From contig OX336348.1 of NCBI GenBank assembly GCA_946902875.1, positions 12,425,741 to 12,489,740 on the forward strand: 64,000 nt of DNA. The letters run 5' to 3'. The translations under genes and the position numbers were made by a program. The notes beneath the pieces were generated by a model. It had not been told where the DNA came from, ran no database searches, and saw only the letters and a list, made by a program, of their open reading frames with translations. Shown here one piece after another: positions 9,342-21,100 of the stretch (position 1 is its first letter; the number at the start of each line of letters is the position of its first letter). Source of the DNA: Nematopogon swammerdamellus (lineage: Eukaryota; Arthropoda; Insecta; Lepidoptera; Adelidae).

Positions 9342-12300
9342 CTGTACAGAGAGAGAATGAGACTCGTGTTAAACTGATACTTTTAAAAAAACACACAAAA
9401 CAAAATTGAAATGCTGCGTCGCAAACAAAAGTGATTTAAATCTGCGAATTTGAACTTTATTGTGAAGACTTATTCAGACTAACACATCGTCCTTTTTAGC
9501 ATGGGCAATTTTGGCGAAAATGACCTTTTAATGTAGTTTCATAAATTTTTATCAAATCTTTGCAATGCCAATGTCACGAATCTCTAAATTATCGGTACTC
9601 AGAGATATTTTGTTGTGAAAATAATAACGAATGTGACTTTTTTTCGATTTTACTGTGCCAAACAAACTAATGTTTATGATTTGTGAAATAATTGTATGAT
9701 AATTTTTTTTTTTTTTTTTTTTTTTTTTTGTGCTTGCACCATCTGCAATCGGAATGTGACCATAAGCAGATTTTCTGTGTGAGGTTGGTCGTGTGAGTCG
9801 AGTCATCCATTGATTACCCTCCTCGTATGTCTGGTCCTCTACGTGCTTATTTATGTCCTATCCTCCAGTGCAAGGATGTGATAGCGCTTTAGCCTATTGG
9901 TGTAGCTTCTCTCGATCAAAAGATCGGAGGCCAGTCTGTTGGGATGCGTCGCCAGTCGTTTTTTATACTTTTTGTTGAATTGTCTGATTTCATCCTTGAC
10001 TGTTGGCATTTCCAGGTAATCGTGGACTTCGGAGTTTTTTGTAAACCAGGGAGCTCGTGCAATGTCTCTTAGAATTTTGTTTTGGAATCTCTGAAGGATT
10101 TCCACGTTACTGTTGCTGGCTGTCCCCCACAGTTGTATCCCGTAGGTCCATACTGGTTTGATTATAACCTTGTATAGGAGGAGCTTGTTGTTCAGGCTTA
10201 GTCTGGATTGCCTGCCCATCAGCCAATTCAGATTGCTGTACCTTATGGCGAGCTCGTTTCTCTTCTTTTTTATGTGCTCCTTGTAGAGCTGTTTCCGGTC
10301 CAGATACATGCCAAGGTAACGCACCGAAGTCTGGTGTGGCAGCACCTCGTTGTTGAGAGTGACACTAGGGCAGTCCCCATTTCTGAGGCTGAATGTAATG
10401 TGGTTGGACTTCGCTGCGCTGACCTTCACTCTCCAGCGTTTGAGCCACAGATCTACTTTATTCAAGTGGGACTGGAGTAGTTCGGAGGCCTTAGCGGGCT
10501 CCTTGTGAGTTGCAAGTGCTGCCGTGTCATCTGCGTAGGTAGCTGTCAAGACATTTTCGCTTTCGGGCAGGTCAGCCGTGAACAGGGTGTAAAGAACTGG
10601 CCCAAGCACCGATCCTTGAGGGACCCCAGCATTTATTTCGTAGAACCGTGATGTGACTTCCCCCACTTTGACTTGGAAGATTCTTCCGGCCAGGTATGAC
10701 TTCAAGACCGCGTAATAGGTGTGTGGTAGTGTTTTTTTTAATTTGTATAGCAGGCCTTTATGCCATACCTTGTCGAACGCCTGTTGTACATCTAAGAAGA
10801 CAGCCGAGCAGTATTGTTTCGTTTCCAGTGTTTGTCTAATTTTTGCATCTACTCTGTGAACTTGTTCAACAGTGCTGTGTTCTGACCGGAATCCGAATTG
10901 GTGCTCGGGTATTATGCCTTCGTCTTCCATTATAGGCTTCATACGTTTCAAGAGTAGTTTCTCAAAGAGCTTTGACAGAACTGGCAATAGGGTGATTGGC
11001 CGGTATGATGAGACCTCGTGTATTGGTTTTCCTGGTTTGTGTATCATTATGATCTGAGAAACCTTCCAGATCTCCGGGAAATAACCAGTTCTCAGAATGC
11101 TGTTGAAAAGTACTGTGATGAGAATGATGCCTTTTCTGGGTATTTCTTTGAGTAACCTTGGAGTTATGAGGTCGTATCCAGGGGCTTTGTGAGAATCCGA
11201 GTCTCTTATGACAGCTATTACATCCTGTGGCTTGATGGGCTTTATTGGTAGACTCATTTGTAGGTCACTCTCTAGGTAGGCGTCTATTTCCTTTTCCAAG
11301 TTATCGTTTTCCGCCTCATCATTCTGGGTGAACACTTTACTGAGGAACACCGCAAATGCCTCTGCTTTATCTTTTTCGCTCCTTGCCCATTCACTGTTGT
11401 CAGGTAGTCGGATGGCGGCCGACCCAGTTTGCGGTCTTTTCAGATATTTTGTCGCTTTCCACAAGGAGTAGTCCGTTCTCTGGCAAGGCGACAGAGATTC
11501 AATGTAATGCTGAGTAGTATCATCCTGTATTTGTTTCAGGAGTTCTCTTAGTGTTTTTGCAGCTTTGTTGAGGTTGAATTTGTCATGTGGGTTCTGGGTT
11601 GCCTGCCAGATGCGCCTCAGTCTTCTCTTTTCCCTCAACAACTTATTGACCTCTGCCGGGTAGTTGCGGCCGTACTTCCTAGATGTGTTATCGGTAGGAG
11701 TGGACTTCCATGCAGCCACTTGAATTAGATTTGTAAATGATCTAGCTGCTAGCTCCACATCAGTTGGCGTTTTTAAACAAATGTTTAGATTTATGTTATC
11801 GTTAATGTGATCTCTGAACGATTCCCAGTCAGTTTGTTTGTTTGATAAACTTTCCCTCGGTTCTACTTCTATGATTGCAGTACTTATTGTGGCAATGATG
11901 GGGGTATGATCAGAAGAGCCATCTAGGTTGCTTTCTATAGAAGAGTACAGGCTGGACATACCCTTTATGACGAAGAAGTCTATCAGGTCTGGGGTTTTAT
12001 TAGGATCTGTCGGCCAGTACGTAGGTTGAGCTGCAGTCAAGACATTTAGGTGCATTTTATTTATGGCCTTTTTAAGTTCTCTTCCTCGGGTTAATGTTAG
12101 TCGAGACCCCCAGTGTACGTTTTTGGCGTTCCAATCCCCACCAGATATAAATCTGTTACCCAGTGTTTCAAAATAGACTTGGAACTGATTATCACTGATG
12201 GTGGGTCTTGGCGGACAATATATGGCAGAAACAGTTAGGCTGCCCTGCCAGTCTTCTACAGCAATAGATGTTGCCTGAAGGTGGTTCGTTTTGTATTCTG

Positions 12301-15300
12301 GCAGAGCGTGATGCTTGATGGAATCTCTTATTATTACCGCAGAGCCAGCATGGCCAGTACCATCTGGGTGGTGTGTAGCGTATGTACAGAAGCCCTTTAT
12401 ACGAAACTGGGATCTGGTTGTTAGGTGCGCTTCAGAAATTAAAAGTATGTCTACTTTATTATGGTGAATAAATAGTTCAACTTGGTCCTTATTTGGCAAG
12501 AGACCATTGATGTTCCATTCTGCTATGCGAATCGAATGCACTTTATTTTACTAGTTTATTCACCAGAGTCGTCAACAGCCCCATTAGGGAGCCGAGTTGT
12601 TGGAGCAGCATATCTATTTTCTCAGCTTGCTTCGTAAGTAATTTTTCTACCACATTTGAGAAGTCTTTTGATGTGGTTTCTTGTGAAGCTGCCTGTGCAT
12701 ACGTTCTGCGATTTGAGCCTCTCCTTTCTTGATCCTCTTTGGCCGTTGTACTCCTTGGAGCGGAGGTCTCTTCTGTGTGAGATTTATTTCCTGGCACAGT
12801 TCCTTTTGCTGAGTGGTTTTTCCACATTTCTTTGTTCAGCATTGGTTTGTTTGATTTCCTTTTTTGGATCTCTTGGTAGACTTTGCAACCCTTATAGTTA
12901 GCTGGGTGCTCACCGAGGCACAGAGCACATTTTGCTGGTGAGTTTCGATCTTGTTTAGTGCATTCTGTTGTTTTGTGATCTAGGGCGCATTTTACACACC
13001 TGAACGGTCGCATGCAGTTGTTTTTGGTGTGCCCGTATTGTTGGCACCGAGTGCACTGTACAATGCCTGTTTTCTTTTTTGGGTCCTCAATGGTGACTTT
13101 CTGATGGTATATGTACTCTATGTTTTTAGCTTCCCGGTTTTGAGAGCTCGGCTCGAGGTTTACAAAAAATGTAGACAGTCTGATTTTTTCAGGTCCATAT
13201 CGAGCATTTATAATTTCCCCTCTAATCCTGTTACCAGTCTTCTCAATTGCATCTTTAATCTCTTCCAGAGGTGTTGAATGGTGGAGATTTTTTATTACAA
13301 TTCTGAACGGCCGGTTGTCTTTGGGCGTGAAAGTGTGTCCTATTAATCCTTTCTTCCTCACTAAGTCCATCAGCTTGTGATAAGATTCTGTGGTAGTGCA
13401 GTTTATTCGGAGTTGCTGCTTAGTAACCACTTTGTAGTTGTATTCAGTCGGACGCAGGATTGTGTTTATGAGGCCTGACAGTTGTGTTAGATCCTCAATG
13501 CCATACAGGAATAGCGGTGGTGGCTTCGGGCCGCTTTTTTGTTTCTTGGATTCATTTTCAGGAGAGATCACGTTACCGTCGTCGTCCAAGTTGAGCTGCG
13601 AGAATCTATTTCCACCGTCCTTTGTGGTTTGCTCTTTACTAGTGCTGGGATTTGGCCACCTTTTTCTTTTTTGTCTTAGCATTGGCTGCTTCTGCCAGTC
13701 TACTGGAGGTGATTTGTTTGTATGTTTGTCCCCGTGCTCTTGTTCAATGGTCCTCGGAATGGTTAAATCCCCCATTGAGTGGCTTCTGGCGTGGAACAGG
13801 AATAAGCCTTTGTGGAAGGTTTGTTGGACCAGTTTACTATGTTTTGGTCCTCTTTTCGGATCAGTATCATTGGCACTTGAATGAACAATCTCTCTTTCTG
13901 TGTCATCGGTAGTACATTTTTCTCCACCAGGCCCGGTAACCTGGTAGAGCCGGGTCTTAGCCGGATCGCATTCGTCGCTAACTTCCTGGCGAAGCACAAC
14001 ATTGCCCCCCCCAGAATACGTGGGGCAGCCTGAGCTAATCTCAGGGAGGGATTCACCGGCGTGGCCGGTACCCTCCTGGGGTAGTTTCTCTTTTGTTGTT
14101 CTCGTCATGATGTCGGTAGGGTCGTAGCTACAGCGGGGCCCCATGCCGCTGTACGGTTTTATTTCGGAGTTGCCTTCTCCTAGCCTAGCTTTTTACTCTC
14201 CGTGGGTGACGAGCCTAGGCCGCCCGGGGTTTATTTAGTGGTTATTTAGTTCCACATGGCGTCCATAGCCCGCCTCACTACAAGTAGTAAGGGAATCAGG
14301 TTAATTCACCGCCGCCTGATATTCGGCGTTGCCGTTCGTTTCGCACCACCCAGGGGACACGTGTAGGGCTGTGAAAGGTATTTCCTACGGACGTGAACAG
14401 CTTCCATCCCCCTCCCATCCCATGATAATTTAGAATAATTTAGAAGTTCTTGAATTTTAGCCACGCCATAGTCACCAATTTGTAACATTGGTTATTTAAG
14501 CACAAAACTTTGACAACTATTATCATAAAATGACCTATTTGCACATTCGTCGTTTTAGCATGGCAGGGACGACATAATATGCATTCATAAAACAATATAC
14601 AAGTATACATCTCCAGTATCTGTGCTAGTAAAACTCGCTATGACGCACTTACTGCGCGCTATAATGTAAAAGAGCCCTACTTGAATCGCAGAAAAATGGC
14701 AAGTGGTAAAAAAATTAAAATGAAGGACCCGCCCGATACTGTTAGTTCTAGTCTAGTGTGTAGGTATAGTTTGTATATTCTGTCTGTTTGAAGTTTTTTA
14801 GTTTTATGATGTCTTCGTTCAACCTTGTATATTATCATCTCTGTATATTATTGTAGCTGTAAATTTATATCTTAGTATTACAAAATACAACTAGGTATAC
14901 ACTTATACACTAAAACTAATCTAAAATTAATATCCAAAAAACCTACAAAAAATTAATTTCTGAAAAGTCCGCCGAAGCCCCGTCTCTGTCGACGCCAAGT
15001 GTACCCAGTACGCTCGCCGCGTTACCCCTCTGAATCTCAATACTAATCCGCCGTTTCTCGGTATATTTATTTGTAGTTGTAAATTTGTTTTGTTTTCTAT
15101 CTTCGCCATGTTATTATTTTTTTTATTACCTCTGGTAGGTTGCGGCTGAAAAACAGCGTCAGCTGGGCGCAATCCTAGCTAGGCATATGCTGAGCCGCTA
15201 CCATTTACATATTGCACTTAGGTTGCATTTACAGTATTATTATTATTTGTTAATGAACTAGCAGCTTAATATGCTGATGTGTTCATGTCTATGATGATCA

Positions 15301-18076
15301 CTGTGCTGTTGCTATTTGTTATATTTCTTCGATTTTTAAACACTTGTCAAGCCTATTTTTGAATGTGTTTATTGAGGGTCCTTCAATAACTTCCTCGGGC
15401 AGTTTATTCCAGCTGTTTACGATTCTATATCTAGTCAGGAAGTGTTTTCTTGCTTCAGTTGAGAAGCTTGTAATAAAAATTTGTGAAAATAATATCTTTA
15501 CTCTTCTTCATCTTAAGATATGTACTTACTTATGTAATATAAATTGCATTTACTTCGGTAAGGAAGGAGAAGTTTGTTTAAATTTGTCTTAAAGACGTAG
15601 AGGAGCGTAAATGCACGGGCAGAATTGCTTAATTGCTGACGTGGGTTAGTAGTTGCACTATTGCTGAAGATCCGCCTGAGAGATGGGTTTTTATTATGTA
15701 CAGTGTACAGTATGTTTATAGTTTTCTATAATCAGATTTTTTTTTCACAAATAATGTTTGTATGAATATAATTGATTTTAAAAATATGTAAATGTGCAAA
15801 ATAAAACTCAAACTCACAGTAAGAGATTCTTTACTAGAAGCATACACAATAATAACGTTAATGACATAGTTTTTTAAATATTTTTTTTTAATGCCAAAAC
15901 ATTCAAATTTCCACAAAAACCAAATTATTCTACTTTAACGAGATCTTATACAACAAAATTAAACAAAAACTAGATCCATAAATATATAAACGAAAAAACG
16001 TGCAGGCCGTGTTTAAGACATTTTTTGCATACAGTCGCTGCATGTGTGCTTGCTGTAAGTGAGGCATATTGGCTGCTTGCATGACCAACACGCAAAACTT
16101 GTGTGCCTTTTGAGCCGATAGGGGCATATGGAACAATTTCTCTTCACATCCGTAGTAGATTCTTCATTCACTGTGATTCCTGGTTGAGGCGCTGGAGGTT
16201 TACCATAGTACTTACACTATTGTTGAACAACCGTCTGCCGGACGGGACGATGCACATACGAAGCACACTGTTGCTGCGCCGGCGACGTAACGCGCACCGA
16301 TTGATGGAGGGAGAGAACATAGGAAGGTACTGGGGAGGGCGGAACGGTCAGCCAGAGTGGGACGGCAGTATAAAGTCAAATGTATGCCTGCCGTCTGACA
16401 AGACAAGTACGTCAGCAATTAAAGGTTAAGTACCAACCCCACACGGTACATAAATTATATCTTGCGTAATTTATATTATAACATGTTATGAGATATTTGT
16501 GTTGTCTTGTGTCAATAGGTAAGTAAATAGAATGTAATGAAGTAGGTAGGTATACCTGAACGGTGCGCTCGGTGATGTGAACGGTGAGGTGCTGCACGAG
16601 CAGCTCGCGGCAGGTGAAGCGCGCGCCGCACGAGTCGCACGTGTACGGACGCTCGCCGGTGTGCGTGCGCGTGTGCTCCTGACAAAAAATAGGTTTAAGA
16701 AAATCTTACATTTGTACTTGTGGCATTTAAAAAAATGAGCTGAGGGAGAAATTTTTTGATTTTTTTTACAAAAATGACACTCAAAAACTAAGCATTTTTA
16801 CTAAACCTAAAATTAGATATTCTGAGAGGTAATTAGCAGCCCAATCAGCTGTCAAAGGATGATCCTCGGATTTTTTCAAAAAAAAATCTGATTATAGAAA
16901 ACTATAAACATACTGTACACTGTACATGAAAGAAAGAAAGAAAAGAAACCCAAAAAAACCCATCTCTCAGGCGGATCTTCAGCAATAGTGCAACTACTAA
17001 CCCACGTCAGCAATTAAAGGTTAAAAGAATATCCCCACTGCATCTGTCCCCATGCATGTCGTAACAGGTGACTAAGGGATAAGGACATGATGCCGTGCTA
17101 AAGGGCGACAGGCTCGCCACCTCTCACCTTGGCACGGTACTGTACGGACTCTTTCGCAGTACAAACAGCTCGCCTCTGGAATAATCTGCCCGTGCATTTA
17201 CGCTCCTCTACGTCTATGAATGTATTTAAGACAAATTTAAACAAACTTCTCCTTCCTTACCGAAGTAAATGCAATTTATATTACATAAGTAAGTACATAT
17301 CTTAAGATGAAGAAGAGTAAAGATATTATTTTCACAAATTTTTATTACAAGCTTCTCAACAGAAGCAAGAAAACACTTCCTGACTAGATATAGAATCGTA
17401 AACAGCTGGAATAAACTGCCCGAGGAAGTTATTGAAGGACCCTCAATAAACACATTCAAAAATAGGCTTGACAAGTGTTTAAAAATCGAAGAAATATAAC
17501 AAAAAGCAACAGCACAGTGATCATCATAGACATGAACACATCAGCATATTAAGCTGCTAGTTCATTAACAAATAATAATAATACTGTAAATGCAACCTAA
17601 GTGCAATATGTAAATGGTAGCGGCTCAGCATATGCCTAGCTAGGATTGCGCCCAGCTGACGCTGTTTTTCAGCCTCAACCTACCAGAGGTAATAAAAAAA
17701 ATAATAACATGGCGAAGATAGAAAACAAAACAAATTTACAACTACAAATAAATATACCGAGAAACGGCGGATTAGTATTGAGATTCAGAGGGGTAACGCG
17801 GCGAGCGTACTGGGTACACTTGGCGTCGACAGAGACGGGGCTTCGGCGGACTTTTCAGAAATTTATTTTTTGTAGGTTTTTTGGATATTAATTTTAGATT
17901 AGTTTTAGTGTATAAGTGTATACCTAGTTGTATTTTGTAATACTAAGATATAAATTTACAACTACAATAATATACAGAGATGATCCTCGACCGACCGACC
18001 GACCGACCGACCGACCGACCGACCGACCGACCGACCGACCGACCGACCGACCGACCGACCGACCGACCGACCGACC

Positions 18077-18124
<48 letters not shown>

Positions 18125-21100
18125 TACAGACAGACAGACAGACAGACAGACGGCGTACGCTTAGTAATAGGGTCCCGTACCGGATACGGAACCCTAAAAA
18201 CATAAAATATAACCTTAAACTCTCTCTCTTTCTTTCGCTCTTTAGTCTGTCCGTGTGTGTGTGTGAGAGAGTGAGGGTGTGTGTCTGAGTGTGTGTGTGT
18301 TTAGTAGGCTTTTGTCATTTTCTTAGGGCGACGCGCACCGCGGCAGTCGCAGGTTGCTATCGCGGAAACGAGAGTTGCCGAGATAGGTGTAACAAGATGA
18401 GGGGATTTGTATGATATTTTTTTTCTATTAGTCACCTTCAAGTGGACGGGATCGAGGGCGTGAAAGTGGCAGTACGCGCACTGCAGTTTGCTGTCTCTCT
18501 CGGCGCCGTGGAGCGAGCGCTGATGCCGGAGGAGCTTGGTCGAGTTCCGGAACGTCTTGCCGCAACGCTGTCCAACATTTATGTATAAACATATTATGTA
18601 TTGGTTAATACATAAATTAAATCATATTCATTTATTTGCACACATTATCATACATCATTACTTGGGTCATTATCACACATGACAACCAGCATTAAACCTG
18701 TGACCTTCAGTCTTTTGAGGTTAGGTACTTAACCACTCACGCTTCGCTGTTCCACCGATATGGAAAAAGCTGAAGCACCTTTACTCTTTGCACACAGGGG
18801 CGTGCATCCCATAAAGGCAGAAAAGCACTGCCTGCCTACCCCAAGTAAAGTCCCAATTCCACCCACCCACTTAAACAATCAAATTAAAATGCAAAGACGT
18901 AAAACTACTATACCTAATGTAAAATATAGATAAAATGTGAAACTACACGACTTCACGAAAAAACGAATGATTTAAAATTTGCCGCGCGCTCCTCGCTCTC
19001 GGCGCGGACGCAGCGCCGCTGCGCGGCAAAAGCACACAACACGACTGCCTTAATTATGGTCACTTTTTTTTATTTTTTATGGAAACTGACACGGTTGGCT
19101 ACATCACCTACAACGTCCGTGATGTCAGCCCATAACACCGGGTGAACTAGGTGCCATGTCAGTGCTTCCCCCTTTGATCGTGCCGGCTACACTGAACTGG
19201 TCGGAAAACACAAACTATTTACATAGCCGTTTTTGACCGACGTTTCATTCAGTGCTGTGGTATCAACCCGGGCGGGTTAAACCCTACCACCAAGTAAGAT
19301 TAGGAGGGAAGGGACCTACAGTTTTACGAGGAATCCGAACCTCGGTCAGCCTCCAGCGGTCAGCGGTCACCCATCCAAGTACTGACCGCACCCAGGGTTG
19401 CTTAACATTCAATAGCGACAGTTGACTGTCTGCACCACTGAGCTATCGAGGCTGACACTATTACTCAAATCCTGCGTCATATATGCTGGAATTGTGCGTG
19501 TGTATGCGTGTTTCGATGCGCGATTTACTAGGCTAGGGCAGGCTTGCCTTTCACTAACACCACAACAATGCCTCGTAATGTAGGTGTAGCTAGCATAGTT
19601 CCCGCGTCTGGTACACTTTATAAAAAAGTGTTTCTATATTTATAAAAGGACTAGCTGTACCCGCGGCTCCGCCCGCTCTCATATTTGACTTCACTGCTAA
19701 CCTCATAAGCCATTTAGCGTGATAGTAAGTAGCCTATAGTTGATGGGAAGAATCAAGGTATCCGTATAATTTTTTTATTAAAATCGGTTCAGTGGATCTC
19801 TAGTTATAAGCGGACAGACAGACATAATACACTCAGACAGAAAGCAGACATTGGATTTTATTATTTATAAAAGGATAAGCTCATTGATTTAGTTTACAAA
19901 TAAAAAGTACCTCCCCTCCACTCTTACTTAACTCCATTTCATCTTTTTGTAGTCTATGTACGGCACTGCACACTCTTTCTTGAGATTGATTCTGTTTAAA
20001 TCACAGAAAAGGCTTTTTCCAAAGCACCCAGCATATCTGAATTTATGCATGTGTAATTAAAACCAATGAGGATCAACGCGGTTTTTAGTTTTGAATGTAG
20101 TATTGCAGTCCATGAAAAATCCAAAACATTGGTGTAATTATTTTTGTCGTACGACCAAAAATGAGCTAGTAGCGATCAAATGAATGCGCCGATCTCGACT
20201 AATCGCGGCGCGACGTGCGTGACGTCACGACACTCCACGCCCGCTCCGCACCGCCAGGAAAGAATGTTTGTTCATTTGTGTTTAAAACAAATTAAGTGCC
20301 CGATTTGTGCCTGGTTTCACTTTTCACAATGTATAAATATTGTATTGTGCCGAAATGTACAAATACCTCTATCAAAACGCCAGAGAAACTATTTTTAAAC
20401 GGTTTTATTTAGGTTTTAGTTACTAGTAACGGTTGAAGAGTTCCACTACCCACCTCCTGATTCCATCATTAGACCCTCGTCACCAAGTGTATTATTAGAA
20501 GTATGGAACATTCGTCCAAACCAACCAAATGAACCCAAACTCGAGGGGGTTACTAGTAACGGTTGAAGAGTTCCACTGTCCACCTCCTGTCTCTATCATC
20601 AGACCCTCGTCACCAAGTGTATTGGTAGAAGTATGGGACACTCGTCCAAACCTACCATTAAATGAGTCCAAACTCGAGAAGTTACTAGTAACGGTTGAAG
20701 AGTTCCACTACCCACCTCCTGATTCCATCATCAGACCCTCGTCACCAGGTGCATTTAGTAGAAGTATGGGACACTCGTCCAAACCTACCAAATGAGTCCA
20801 AACACGAGGAGTTACTAGTAACGGTTGAAGAGTTCCACCACCCACCTCCTGATTTCATCATCAGACCCTCGTCACCAAGTGTATTTAGTAGAAGTATGGG
20901 ACACTCGTCCAAACCTACCAAATGAGTCCAAACTCGAGGAGTTACTAGTAACGGTTGAAGAGTTCCACCACCCACGTCCTGATTCCATCATCAGACCCTC
21001 GTCACCAAGTGTATTAGTAGAAGTATGGGACACTCGTCCAAACCTACCAAATGAGTCCAAACTCGAGTGGGTTATTAGTAACGGTCGAATAGTTCCACTG

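Larger units (their letters stand above)
9706..14421 (-). mobile_element. Full-length Jockey-clade LINE with 10-bp TSD
   Basis: A 4.7-kb non-LTR retrotransposon on the minus strand, lying in the last intron of the ZAD gene and in its sense orientation. The 3' end carries a poly(A) run (T tract, about 9706-9729). Both edges carry ATGATAATTT (9696-9705 and 14422-14431), a clean target duplication. A 5' UTR of about 277 bp begins GGGATGGGAGGGGGATGG, followed by ORF1 and ORF2. Two open frames, full length and an intact duplication indicate a young insertion. Confidence 0.93.

Noticed and set aside
9073..9396. A 107-codon minus-strand frame over the last ZAD exon
   Set aside because: The real reading is in another frame with C2H2 fingers (CEQCPAKF, CPYCPSVY) and a proper acceptor.
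13438..13884. A 148-codon plus-strand frame over LINE ORF1
   Set aside because: Antisense shadow of the gag-like ORF1; no domain recognised.
17928..18288. Open frames of repeated PTDR/QTDR or SVCL across the microsatellite
   Set aside because: They are produced by the tetranucleotide run and appear in several frames on both strands.
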